Shown: piece after piece, positions 44,174 to 52,237 of the stretch
How the letters are laid out: every line of letters starts with the position of its first letter
How positions within the stretch are numbered: position 1 is the first letter of the stretch
Assembly: GCA_019420505.1 (NCBI GenBank)
Contig: JAHZHC010000023.1
Coordinates: forward strand, 50,250-114,249
DNA from: Ruminococcus sp.
GTDB taxonomy: Bacteria > Bacillota > Clostridia > Oscillospirales > Ruminococcaceae
Length of the DNA: 64,000 nt
Direction of reading: 5' to 3'
The notes under the pieces: model-generated
Told to the model about the DNA's origin: nothing
What the model saw: only the letters and a program-made list of their open reading frames with translations
The model's database searches: none
Program-made: the position numbers and the translations under genes

Positions 44174-44752
44174 TTACTCGTGATAAGAATTTTTAATTGT
44201 TTGAAACTCCGTTTCAATTTGTCTCATAAGATAAGAAGAACGATAACCCATAATCATGATGAAAAGTACTTTGTTTAATCGTTTCCGTTCCTCATCACCA
44301 TATTCAGCCCCAAGATTCTTATTGATTTCCTCTGATATTTCAAGCGGTGTGTATATGCCTTTCCTGTCAAGAATGCAGATCAGCTTGCAAAGCAAATTAT
44401 ATAACTGCTTGTCATGAAGAATATCATCTGATAAATCATCAACCTTACCGTTTATGTATGACATCAGCTTTGCAATATCTTCAAGCTTCATCGAATTTCT
44501 TAAAATGTTGATCAAAAGTATTCGTAAAACCTGACGTTCAGTGTATTTTTTATCTGTGGTTGCGCTGACCCACCCCCGCTTTATCCAGTTTTGAATGGTA
44601 GAACCCTGTAAACCGGTCAAAGCCGAAAGCTGCGAAAGTGTTATCCCTCCTGTGACAGTAAGAATCGGCTCAATAAGTGAGAACGCATTTTCTTCAGCCT
44701 GCTCGCTGAAGTCTATGACAGTTCCCGGCAGTTTGTCAATCATTTTTTTCAT
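44174..44752 (-). CDS. DUF1836 domain protein, HTH regulator
   Basis: 192 residues. MerR-like winged-helix segment (TLSQLSALTGLQGSTIQNWIKRGWVS) followed by a helical domain (YTERQVLRILLINILRNSMKLEDIAKLM), the DUF1836 arrangement. Cytoplasmic DNA-binding protein, targets unknown. A dyad in its own promoter points to autoregulation. Confidence 0.85.
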   Translation of the reverse strand: MKKMIDKLPGTVIDFSEQAEENAFSLIEPILTVTGGITLSQLSALTGLQGSTIQNWIKRGWVSATTDKKYTERQVLRILLINILRNSMKLEDIAKLMSYINGKVDDLSDDILHDKQLYNLLCKLICILDRKGIYTPLEISEEINKNLGAEYGDEERKRLNKVLFIMIMGYRSSYLMRQIETEFQTIKNSYHE

Positions 44753-44821
44753 TCCTTTCTATCCTTGAAAATAATAAGATGAAATCTCTGGGGTTAAATG
44801 AGCTTTTCTTATCATGATTAG

Positions 44822-44850
44822 ATTATATCACAGGTTCACATGAACTTCAA
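44822..44850 (-). promoter_or_regulatory. Promoter with dyad for the DUF1836 gene
   Basis: Minus strand TTGAAG (44850-44845), 17 bases, TATAAT (44827-44822), with dyad GTTCATGTGAAC (44845-44834) filling the spacer. Confidence 0.5.
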
Positions 44851-44998
44851 ATCCAATCTTGAGACACGGCAGTGCAAATAGGTTTAAATTATCTAAATAA
44901 CTCTTTAAATATCGCTAAATCACATTTTATCTTAAATTATCTTTAAATTTCGTGATTCTTTACAATAATGTATATTTAATATGATAAGTTTTTAGTAC

Positions 44999-45027
44999 TT
45001 TACAATAGAGAAAAAATATGTTATACT
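44999..45027 (+). promoter_or_regulatory. Promoter of tatD-like gene
   Basis: TTTACA (44999-45004), 17 bases, TATACT (45022-45027). It places the transcript start near 45034 and so limits the gene start to the next few codons. Confidence 0.6.
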
Positions 45028-45058
45028 TGTCTTAGTTTATCGAAAGGATGGATTTTAT

Positions 45059-45838
45059 ATAGTTAAAGGTATTTTTGATTCTCATTCGCATTATGATGAC
45101 AAGGCTTTCGATAACGACAGAGAAACAGTTCTTGATTATTTGTTAAATAATCAAGATTCACCTGTTGATCGGATTATGCATGCTTGTACAGATGAAAAAT
45201 CAGCGCTGTTTGGCTTAAAGATGGCTAAAAAGTATAAGCATTTTTATACTTCTGTCGGTTTTCATCCTGAGTGTATGGACAAGCTTCCGCAGGATTATAT
45301 GGGAATACTCAGCGATTTGACCGAGAATAATCCTGATATCAAAGCTATAGGTGAAATCGGGCTGGACTATCACTATGACGGTTATGACAGAGAGAAACAA
45401 ATTGAACTTCTGTCAAATCAGCTGGAGTTTTCATTGCAGAAAGACTTGCCGGTAATTCTCCATTGCCGTGATGCGCTAACTGATTTTATGGAGATCCTGA
45501 AAAAATATAAACCAAAAGGCGTAGTACATTGCTTTTCCGGTTCAGCAGAAACAGCTAAGGAAATACTTAAACTTGATATGTATATCGGATTTACGGGAGT
45601 ACTTACTTTCAAGAACGCAAAAAAAGCTAAAAAAGCTCTTGAAATTGTACCGATAGACAGGCTTTTGCTGGAAACAGATTGTCCATATATGGCGCCTGAA
45701 CCGTTCAGGGGAAAAAGATGCACCAGTGATATGATTGAGAAAACCGCCTTGTGTGCGGCAGAAATAAAGGGCATCGGGTTTCAGGCGATAGTTGATCAGA
45801 CCAATGAAAATGCACGGAATTTGTTTAATATAGATTAA
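45059..45838 (+). CDS. TatD family metal-dependent DNase, apparent ATA start
   Basis: The frame is open from 44996 and has no ATG, GTG or TTG before TTG 45140, yet the essential first metal motif (FDSHSHYDD, from 45077) lies upstream of that. GAAAGGATGG (45042-45051) is correctly spaced for ATA 45059, giving IVKGIFDSHSHYDD. About 259 residues, with GFHPE, AIGEIGLDYHY, VILHCRDA, GVVHCFSG and LLETDCPYMAP, all the family's metal and active-site motifs. Likely 3'-5' DNase or tRNA-processing role as in TatD. A mutated ATG is an alternative to real ATA initiation. Confidence 0.8.
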   Translation: MVKGIFDSHSHYDDKAFDNDRETVLDYLLNNQDSPVDRIMHACTDEKSALFGLKMAKKYKHFYTSVGFHPECMDKLPQDYMGILSDLTENNPDIKAIGEIGLDYHYDGYDREKQIELLSNQLEFSLQKDLPVILHCRDALTDFMEILKKYKPKGVVHCFSGSAETAKEILKLDMYIGFTGVLTFKNAKKAKKALEIVPIDRLLLETDCPYMAPEPFRGKRCTSDMIEKTALCAAEIKGIGFQAIVDQTNENARNLFNID

Positions 45839-45855
45839 TTAGAAAGGAAAAAGCT

Positions 45856-46803
45856 ATGGAAACTTTATATTTGGTGATACCTTGTTATAATGAGGAGGAA
45901 ATGCTCCCGATAACAGCGAAAGCGCTTGTAGAGAAAATGAATAATCTTATGAGTGAGGGAAAAATATCTCAGGACAGTAAGGTCATGCTTGTGGATGACG
46001 GATCTAAGGATAAAACGTGGGATATTATTGAAAAGCTTCATGAAGCAATCCCGCTGTTTACAGGTTTGAAACTGTCAAGAAACAAAGGTCATCAGAATGC
46101 TCTTTTGGCAGGACTTATGACTGCAAAGAATTATGCCGATATAATAGTTTCTATGGATGCTGATTTACAGGACGATATAAATGCAATAGACGGTTTTCTT
46201 GAAAAAAGAGCAGAAGGCTGCGATATAGTCTACGGCGTACGGTCTTCCCGTGAAAAGGATACAGCTTTTAAAAGAGGAACTGCTCAGGGCTATTATAAGC
46301 TTCTGAAAAAATTAGGAGTAGAAATTACATATAATCATGCGGATTACAGACTTATGAGCAAAAGAGCGGTAGAAGCTCTTGAAGAGTTTAAGGAAGTTAA
46401 TCTGTTTCTCCGGGGTCTTGTACCCATGGTCGGATTTAAAAGCGATATTGTGACCTATGAAAGGGCTGAAAGACAGGCGGGGGAATCAAAATATCCGCTT
46501 AAAAAGATGATTGCATTCGCTGTAGAGGGAATCACATCTCTCTCGGTCAAGCCAATAAGAATTATTACATCTTTAGGGCTGGTAGTATTTCTGGTTTCAA
46601 TTGCCATGCTGTTGTATTTCTTCATTACCTATTGTCTTGGAAAAGCGGTTGCCGGATGGTCAACGATCGTTATTTCAGTATGGGCGATCGGGGGACTCCA
46701 GCTGCTGGCAATAGGAGTTATAGGCGAGTATATAGGAAAAATTTATCTTGAAACAAAGGAACGTCCTAAGTTTATAATAGATAGAAATTTAGAAGAAGAA
46801 TAA
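45856..46803 (+). CDS. DPM1/GtrB-like glycosyltransferase (GT2) with two C-terminal helices
   Basis: 315 residues: GT-A domain with VIPCYNEEEMLP, VDDGSKDKTW, LSRNKGHQNALLAGL and MDADLQDD (the DxD), then two membrane helices (IITSLGLVVFLVSIAMLLYF; VISVWAIGGLQLLAIGVIG). Relatives load a sugar onto undecaprenyl phosphate for transfer to outer-surface polymers. AAAGGAA site; 17 bases after tatD. Confidence 0.92.
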   Translation: METLYLVIPCYNEEEMLPITAKALVEKMNNLMSEGKISQDSKVMLVDDGSKDKTWDIIEKLHEAIPLFTGLKLSRNKGHQNALLAGLMTAKNYADIIVSMDADLQDDINAIDGFLEKRAEGCDIVYGVRSSREKDTAFKRGTAQGYYKLLKKLGVEITYNHADYRLMSKRAVEALEEFKEVNLFLRGLVPMVGFKSDIVTYERAERQAGESKYPLKKMIAFAVEGITSLSVKPIRIITSLGLVVFLVSIAMLLYFFITYCLGKAVAGWSTIVISVWAIGGLQLLAIGVIGEYIGKIYLETKERPKFIIDRNLEEE

Positions 46804-46816
46804 GGAGATATCACAA

Positions 46817-47338
46817 ATGAATATTGAAAAGGCCGATAATAAAATACAAAATACCGAACTGGTTGAGGCTATAAACGAAATGAGAAAGAATTTTAATCCC
46901 CAGACGCAGAACAAGGTTCTTAATCTTGTTTTAAGAAGTACATTTCTTATTCCATGTGTTGTAAGCAAGGACACACAGCTTATAGCCGATGAAAATAATC
47001 ATGTACATTTTGACGAAAAACCGCAGCTTAAATTTCTGCTTGTTACGCATAAAGAAAAGGGAACGTATTTCCCTGTGTTCACTGACGGAGAGGAAATGAG
47101 CAGATTTAAGTCGGAAGAAAGTTTTCAGGGATTTGCTATGAAATTTCCCGATCTTGCTATGCTTACCGAACAAACGCCTAACGTTAACGGATTCGTGATT
47201 AATCCATTAGATCAGAATCTGCCGATTTCAAAGGATCTTCTTGCTAACATTAAACAAACGCTTATTAAGGCAAGACAGGAGATGGAGGCAAAAAAGAGCA
47301 AGCCCGATATAACGGTGTCAACTAACGAGGATAAATAA
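46817..47338 (+). CDS. SseB N-terminal-domain protein
   Basis: 173 residues with LVEAINEMRKNFNPQTQNKV, FLIPCVV, FLLVTHKEKGTYFPVFTDGEEM and VNGFVINPLDQNLPI, the conserved blocks of the SseB-like domain common in Firmicutes. Cytoplasmic, function poorly known (enhancer-type or stress-related in others). Starts 13 bases behind the glycosyltransferase with AAGGAGA, so co-transcribed. Confidence 0.82.
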   Translation: MNIEKADNKIQNTELVEAINEMRKNFNPQTQNKVLNLVLRSTFLIPCVVSKDTQLIADENNHVHFDEKPQLKFLLVTHKEKGTYFPVFTDGEEMSRFKSEESFQGFAMKFPDLAMLTEQTPNVNGFVINPLDQNLPISKDLLANIKQTLIKARQEMEAKKSKPDITVSTNEDK

Positions 47339-47340
47339 AA

Positions 47341-47379
47341 AGTAGTATATGATATCACATCGAAACCACCCGGAACTGT
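47341..47379 (+). pseudogene. guaA 3'-end fragment (left boundary of the restriction-modification island)
   Basis: 39 bases, AGTAGTATATGATATCACAT followed by CGAAACCACCCGGAACTGT, match the guaA codons for VVYDITSKPPGTV with one mismatch, in the opposite orientation to the real guaA. The match stops at the codon where 52238 resumes the guaA tail, so 47380-52237 looks inserted. Confidence 0.8.
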
Positions 47380-47425
47380 GGATTAATTATAATTTCGACA
47401 GGTAGTTGCAGAAAATGAAAAATCG

Positions 47426-47896
47426 GTGTTTGAGAAGGCGTATATTGTGTCACTTAATATAGCAGAAACATTTGAATTGTTGTTTGATAAAAATAATAAT
47501 ACTGCATACAAGGCATTGCAGAAATTGCAAAAGGAAAGTGAAGAAACAGATTGTGTTTATTCTTATATGGATAGATTGAGCGATATGCTTGACAGTGATA
47601 ATTCTTATATTCGTACAAGAGGGCTTACACTGATTGCCTTTAATTCAAAATGGGATAAAGATTATAAAATTGATGAAATCATTGATAAATATTTGAAACA
47701 CATAACAGATGTCAAGCCCATTACAGCAAGGCAATGTATCAAGCTGCTGCCGATTGTTGCAAAACATAAGCCAGAATTGAAGAATGATATTCTTTCCGCA
47801 CTTCATAAGGCAAATACATCTATTTATGACGATAGTATGCAACCATTGGTTTATAAGGATATTCAAAATTCATTGAAAGAAATACAAAAATTATAA
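47426..47896 (+). CDS. HEAT-like helical protein, N-terminus probably lost at the island edge
   Basis: 156 residues from GTG 47426, without a ribosome site; the frame is open back to 47393, just inside the guaA fragment. All-helical, with SYIRTRGLTLIAFNSKWD and KPITARQCIKLLPIVAKHKP, a pattern I have seen annotated as SufBD/HEAT-type hypothetical proteins. The missing start signals suggest truncation by recombination. Function unknown. Confidence 0.6.
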   Translation: MFEKAYIVSLNIAETFELLFDKNNNTAYKALQKLQKESEETDCVYSYMDRLSDMLDSDNSYIRTRGLTLIAFNSKWDKDYKIDEIIDKYLKHITDVKPITARQCIKLLPIVAKHKPELKNDILSALHKANTSIYDDSMQPLVYKDIQNSLKEIQKL

Positions 47897-48178
47897 AAAC
47901 CACAAATCGGAATTTGAAATACACGGTTTTATGAGCGATTATTGCTCCCCGTAGGTTATCAATAAAATCCTCCAAAAATCTTTAAAACAAAGGGTTTATC
48001 GCAGTTTGCTCACCTTATTCCTTTATATGATTTTACTTGCGTTTACCTATCCCTCGTTACCTTATAAGGGCAAAAGCAAGGGCCGAAAAATCCAGCAGCA
48101 AAAAATAACGGCATATGTGAGTTATTGCTATCGGTTATAAACCAGTCAGATGGAGGAACAAAAAATGATAAATGCAAA

Positions 48179-48781
48179 ATGGATTTTTTTGATATCGGCT
48201 CAACGCTTATTGATGAAAGTGAGTGCTATAAGCTAAGATACCATGAAGCTGTTGCGGGTACAACGATTAGTCCCGATGATTTTGAGAAAAAGGTCATCGA
48301 ATTTTCTAAGCAAAATCTGAAAGGCGATCACGAGGCTATCAAGTATTACTGTATAGAATTACTGCCATGGCACAAAGAGGCAGAAAGACCGTTTGCCGAT
48401 ACGGAATCTGTTTTGAAGCAGTTGTCCGCCAAAGGATACCGTCTTGGTATTATTGCAAATCAAAGTCCGGGAACAAAGGAACGCCTTTCAAACTGGGGGC
48501 TTTTAAAGTATTTTGATATCGTTTTAGCCTCTGCGGAAGAGGGTGTTTCAAAACCGGATAGAGAGATATTTCATCGTGCGTTGACAGCAGCAAAGTGTTT
48601 GCCTGCTAATGTCGTTATGGTTGGGGACAGATTGGACAATGATATTGTACCCGCCAAAAAAGTTGGTATGAAAACGGTATGGATAAAACAAGGCCTTGGA
48701 GGATTGGCAAGGCCTATTCACAAAGATGAACAAGCAGATTATGAAATAGAGAATCTGTCAGAATTATTAGTATTGTTTTAA
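48179..48781 (+). CDS. HAD family hydrolase with a frame break near its start
   Basis: HAD motifs: FFDIGSTLIDE (nucleophile Asp and DxGST), GIIANQS, KPDREIFHRAL and VMVGDRLDNDIVPAK. A good SD (TGGAGG, 48151-48156) and ATG 48165 encode MINAKWIF in another frame. A run of seven T (48184-48190), where eight would be needed, shifts it out. Initiation at ATG 48179 in the HAD frame (MDFFDIGST) would keep all motifs but lacks an SD. Phosphatase of unknown substrate. 47897-48150 shows no gene. Confidence 0.75.
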   Translation: MDFFDIGSTLIDESECYKLRYHEAVAGTTISPDDFEKKVIEFSKQNLKGDHEAIKYYCIELLPWHKEAERPFADTESVLKQLSAKGYRLGIIANQSPGTKERLSNWGLLKYFDIVLASAEEGVSKPDREIFHRALTAAKCLPANVVMVGDRLDNDIVPAKKVGMKTVWIKQGLGGLARPIHKDEQADYEIENLSELLVLF

Positions 48782-48998
48782 AACTTTCTCACATGAAACG
48801 AAATCCCCTATGTACAAATTGCAGATTTGTGCGAGGGGTGAATTTCGCTCTCATACGCCGAGAGCCTTTCCTGCCGAAAAAAACGGTTTGGTATTCATGG
48901 ATATGAAATTCTCTTATTTCGGCTGGTAAGGGCAAAAACAAGGGGAAATACGTAAGGGTTAAGCATTAGACAAGCATAATGCCTTGAAAACATAGGAT

Positions 48999-49265
48999 TT
49001 GCAAAAGACACAGCAGGTTGGCATAGATAACTACAATGCTGAACAAGTAAAGAAAATGAAGAGCCTGGATAATCTACTGAATCAATACAATGATGGTCGA
49101 AAGAAGACGCTGTTCTGTGTAGCTGTCAATCTCTTGGAACTTGATGAATTAACAGCAATAATCGAACAGGCGGAGTTAAGAACTCAAGGGATGCCTGTCA
49201 AAGAAAAATCCGCTTTTATATCGTCTCTGTTTCAACGCGTGCAACAGAAAAAGGCATCGAGTTAA
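48999..49265 (+). CDS. Small helical protein, mobile-element-type, unknown
   Basis: 88 residues from TTG 48999, or 69 from ATG 49056; neither has a clear SD. Residues NQYNDGRKKTLFCVAVNLLE and FISSLFQRVQQKKAS look familiar from conjugative-element accessory genes, but I cannot name the family. Preceded by 48782-48998, which has no gene but contains TAAGGGCAAAAACAAGGGG, nearly repeating a string at 48063-48081. Confidence 0.5.
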   Translation: MQKTQQVGIDNYNAEQVKKMKSLDNLLNQYNDGRKKTLFCVAVNLLELDELTAIIEQAELRTQGMPVKEKSAFISSLFQRVQQKKASS

Positions 49266-49295
49266 AATTGAAAAAAAGAAATGGAGAACGGTAGC

Positions 49296-49757
49296 ATGCA
49301 ATATTCTTGTGCGGTCATATCTGTGGATGATGTAAGCATTGCAAGAAAGTTCTATGAAGATTTATTTGACTTGGAAGTATTTCAAGATTACGGAAAGAAT
49401 GTAGCGTTTACTTGTGGTTTGGCTTTGCAGCAAGATTTCGATTGGCTTGGTGTATCAAAAGATACAGTGCTGAGTAAATCAAATAATATGGAAATATGCT
49501 TCGAGAAAAAAGACTTTGATGGCTTCTTAAATAAGCTGAGGAAATACCCTCATGTTGAATTTTTGGGAGACGTGATTGAGCATAGCTGGGGGCAGCGTGT
49601 CATTCGATTTTACGATTTAGATGGTCACATAATAGAAGTAGGGGAAGACATGAAAATGGTTGTAAATCGTTTCCTCAATTTTGGAATGACGATAGAAGAA
49701 GTGGCTATAAGAATGGATGTTTCTATTGAGGATTTGACAAGCCTACTAAATAGCTAA
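49296..49757 (+). CDS. VOC (glyoxalase/bleomycin-resistance) superfamily protein
   Basis: 153 residues from ATG 49296 (GGAGA upstream; an ATG at 49281 contains that SD). VOC start YSCAVISVDDVSIARKFYEDLF and end VIRFYDLDGHIIEVGED with conserved His and Glu, followed by a C-terminal extension resembling a short helix-turn-helix (MTIEEVAIRMDVSIEDLTSL). Small-molecule binding or modification; substrate unknown. Confidence 0.82.
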   Translation: MQYSCAVISVDDVSIARKFYEDLFDLEVFQDYGKNVAFTCGLALQQDFDWLGVSKDTVLSKSNNMEICFEKKDFDGFLNKLRKYPHVEFLGDVIEHSWGQRVIRFYDLDGHIIEVGEDMKMVVNRFLNFGMTIEEVAIRMDVSIEDLTSLLNS

Positions 49758-49802
49758 TTCATCGTGTGTTAGAGACTTTTCTTTAAATTTTAATTCAGCA
49801 AG

Positions 49803-49931
49803 ATGCTTGCAAATGATGCAGAGTATCTCAGGGCTGTGGCGGTCAGTGATCTTGCAAAAGCGAGAGGTCTGGAGAACATGGATCGTCTGTGTGCGAGAGA
49901 GCCGATATATGCGGCTATGGTGTATGTGTGA
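49803..49931 (+). pseudogene. Coding fragment with foreign base composition
   Basis: A 42-codon frame (MLANDAEYLRAVAVSDLAKA; AREPIYAAMVYV) with about half G+C, clearly higher than its surroundings, and no SD. It looks like a piece of a larger gene from a mobile element. Family unknown. Confidence 0.4.
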
Positions 49932-50020
49932 TTCTAAAGATTTGATCTTTTAACTGTTGACATTAAGTGCGTTTTACAGTATAATAGTAAGAATACAAAT
50001 ACTAAGCGATAGGTGATATT

Positions 50021-51040
50021 ATGACTCAACATCAGATAGTTACTGCTAATAGTAATAACATGAATTTTATAGAAAGCGGAAGTGTCAATCTGATAGTAAC
50101 TTCACCACCTTATCCGATGATCGAAATGTGGGATGATTTATTTATAAGTCAAGATAGCACAATTAAGAGTGATTTGGAAAACGGCGAAGGATACTCTTCT
50201 TTTCTCAAAATGCACGCTCTCTTGAATAAAACTTGGAAAGAATGTGATAGGGTTCTTGCAGATCATGGGTTCATTTGCATAAATATAGGTGATGCTACAA
50301 GAACATTAGGAGGAGAGTTTCAGCTTTTCTCTAACCATTCCAAAATCATTGAGTTCTTTTCTGCTCTTGGATATAGTGTTATGCCTGATATTCTTTGGAG
50401 AAAGCCTTCAAACTCTCCTAACAAGTTTATGGGTTCAGGAATGTATCCAGCGGGAGCATATGTAACTTACGAACATGAATACATATTGATATTCCGTAAG
50501 GGTGGGAAACGCACCTTCAAGGGTAAAGAAAAGGAATACAGACAAAAGAGTGCTTATTTTTGGGAAGAAAGGAATGTTTGGTTCTCTGACCTTTGGGAGA
50601 TAAAAGGCACTTCGCAAGTACTGAACAGTATCGCCGTTAGAAACAGAAACGCTTCATTCCCATTTGAAATACCATATAGACTTGTTAATATGTACTCTGC
50701 CGAAAATGATACGGTGTTGGATCCGTTCTGTGGTCTCGGAACAACTGACCTTGCCTGTATGGTATCGCATCGTAACAGTATCGGTGTTGAGATCGATAAT
50801 GAAATAGCTAATATTGCTCGTGAGAGATTGAACGTTTCTACCACCGAACTTAACAAGATTATTGATAAACGCATTTCAGCACATCGTAGTTTTATCGAAT
50901 CGCTTGCTGAGGAAAAGAAGGCAAAGTGTTATCAGAATCATAACCACCAGTTCCTCGTAAAGACAAGGCAAGAAACAATGATACATATATCAAATGTTTC
51001 AAAGATTATCAAGGAAGATTCTAAATTTTTTTGTTATTAA
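50021..51040 (+). CDS. Site-specific DNA methyltransferase, N4-cytosine type, beta order
   Basis: 339 residues, AGGTGAT upstream. Motif IV TSPPYP at residues 27-32 comes first; motif I DPFCGLGTTDLAC is near residue 235, the beta-class order. TSPPY is characteristic of N4-cytosine methyltransferases. It is convergent with an MjaI-like endonuclease, so it should protect the same site, CTAG if the MjaI assignment holds. C-terminal 70 residues are helical and unassigned. Confidence 0.9.
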   Translation: MTQHQIVTANSNNMNFIESGSVNLIVTSPPYPMIEMWDDLFISQDSTIKSDLENGEGYSSFLKMHALLNKTWKECDRVLADHGFICINIGDATRTLGGEFQLFSNHSKIIEFFSALGYSVMPDILWRKPSNSPNKFMGSGMYPAGAYVTYEHEYILIFRKGGKRTFKGKEKEYRQKSAYFWEERNVWFSDLWEIKGTSQVLNSIAVRNRNASFPFEIPYRLVNMYSAENDTVLDPFCGLGTTDLACMVSHRNSIGVEIDNEIANIARERLNVSTTELNKIIDKRISAHRSFIESLAEEKKAKCYQNHNHQFLVKTRQETMIHISNVSKIIKEDSKFFCY

Positions 51041-51079
51041 TAGTTCAGGGTTACACTTAAACTGTGTAGCCCTGATTTT

Positions 51080-51412
51080 TTATTCCTTAGGTTTCATTTG
51101 TTTGAGTAATTCGTATTCAGCTCGAATTTTTGAAGCATCTTTTAAGGAGACATTCCCCTTATCCGGAGATACAATGAATACTTTTCCACCAAATCTTCTT
51201 GTGAACTCTTTGTGTCCTTTTTCTTCTGATGATTTAGCCATACCTGTATATATGGATACACTTGCTGATTTATATGTGGTCGGCTTAACTTGTAGGCCTA
51301 TTTTATAACCATTAACATCCGTCCATAGATCAACCCAATATGGAGAACCTTCAATTTCACTTGGAGCATCAAAGAATTCAATTCCATCAATTACTAATGC
51401 AGGCTCCATCAT
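51080..51412 (-). CDS. MjaI-like restriction endonuclease, C-terminal (catalytic) part
   Basis: 110 residues starting by ATGATGG overlap on the stop of the preceding ORF, with AAAGGAG nine bases upstream. WVDLWTDVNGYKIGLQVKP has the D...(E/Q)xK spacing of PD-(D/E)XK nucleases. Together with the next ORF it reconstitutes the length of an MjaI-family enzyme. Either a -1 frameshift split one gene or two coupled chains assemble. Confidence 0.65.
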   Translation of the reverse strand: MMEPALVIDGIEFFDAPSEIEGSPYWVDLWTDVNGYKIGLQVKPTTYKSASVSIYTGMAKSSEEKGHKEFTRRFGGKVFIVSPDKGNVSLKDASKIRAEYELLKQMKPKE

Positions 51413-51750
51413 TTACCATGCTCCTTTAAATAGCCGTTGTACGTTCTATTGATAACTAAAAAATGCATGTAATCGATACAGTCATTTAATGAAATACTTG
51501 CTAAAAGATTAGGATGGAATCTGTATTCAAGTGGTAATTCGGTAGTGATCTTATCATATAGTCTTCTTCCTAATGAGTCAATATGAGCTTTGGAACGCAC
51601 GTTAGTATAGTAGTAATTTGCCCATTCATTGAGACTTTTAGGCTGGCATAATCTTATTGAATCAGAAGTTGGACCAACATTTTTCTTGAAATTTAACTGC
51701 CATCTATTTGTAGCATAGTTTAAAATGAATTCCTTTTCAGCTTTAGGCAT
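51409..51750 (-). CDS. MjaI-like restriction endonuclease, N-terminal part
   Basis: 113 residues from ATG 51750 (GAAGGGAGA upstream; the frame extends to 51807 inside the controller gene). WQLNFKKNVGPTSDSIR, QPKSLNEWANYYYTNV, LASISLNDCIDYM and VINRTYNGY are features I associate with the MjaI family, which recognises CTAG. The family name is from memory, so moderate confidence. Confidence 0.65.
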   Translation of the reverse strand: MPKAEKEFILNYATNRWQLNFKKNVGPTSDSIRLCQPKSLNEWANYYYTNVRSKAHIDSLGRRLYDKITTELPLEYRFHPNLLASISLNDCIDYMHFLVINRTYNGYLKEHGK

Positions 51751-51763
51751 AACTATTCTCCCT

Positions 51764-51985
51764 TCATTTTTTGTTTGTTTTATCGCAGAACAATAAGTAG
51801 GTTTCAATTCCTAATGCATCGGCTATTTTTTGAATATTGTCAAGCGATATGCTTCTCCTAAAGCACTCAATGTCGCTAATATATGTACGATGCAGGTTGC
51901 ATTTTTCCGCAAGCTTCTCTTGTGATAGTCCAAGCTGCATACGATATTTCCTCACATTAGTTCCAAACACTTCGATAATATTCAA
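51764..51985 (-). CDS. XRE-type controller (C) protein of the restriction-modification system
   Basis: 73 residues from TTG 51985, with AGGTGG six bases upstream. A longer open frame runs to 52192 but has no SD and an unlikely sequence. HTH: LGLSQEKLAEKCNLHRTYIS, then DIECFRRSISLDNIQKIADAL. Size, position directly before the nuclease gene and an operator in its promoter fit a C protein that delays nuclease expression after transfer. Confidence 0.78.
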   Translation of the reverse strand: MNIIEVFGTNVRKYRMQLGLSQEKLAEKCNLHRTYISDIECFRRSISLDNIQKIADALGIETYLLFCDKTNKK

Positions 51986-52016
51986 AATAATCCACCTGCT
52001 TTTAAAATATAAGTTA

Positions 52017-52058
52017 ATTATACACAATTTCAGCTTATAAGTATACATACAATAAGTG
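52017..52058 (-). promoter_or_regulatory. C-protein promoter and C-box-like operator
   Basis: Minus strand TATAAT (52022-52017), preceded by repeated ACTTAT elements in ACTTATTGTATGTATACTTA (52056-52037) ending in the dyad CTTATAAG. The -35 is poor, as usual for C-regulated promoters. Confidence 0.45.
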
Positions 52059-52237
52059 TCATATTTGATTGAAAACTCTTGACAATTGAGTATAGATGCG
52101 CTATAATCAGTATATCCATTGGCAATACTATGGCAACAAAAAATCAGATACTTCAAATCTGACATACAATTCAAATAATAAAAATACCACAAGCTAAATT
52201 GTCTAACGGAATTCCGTTAAAATCATCTTTTTAGGAG

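Noticed and set aside
47341..47379. A second functional guaA
   Set aside because: Only 39 bases of the 3' end are present and the upstream sequence belongs to the SseB-like gene.
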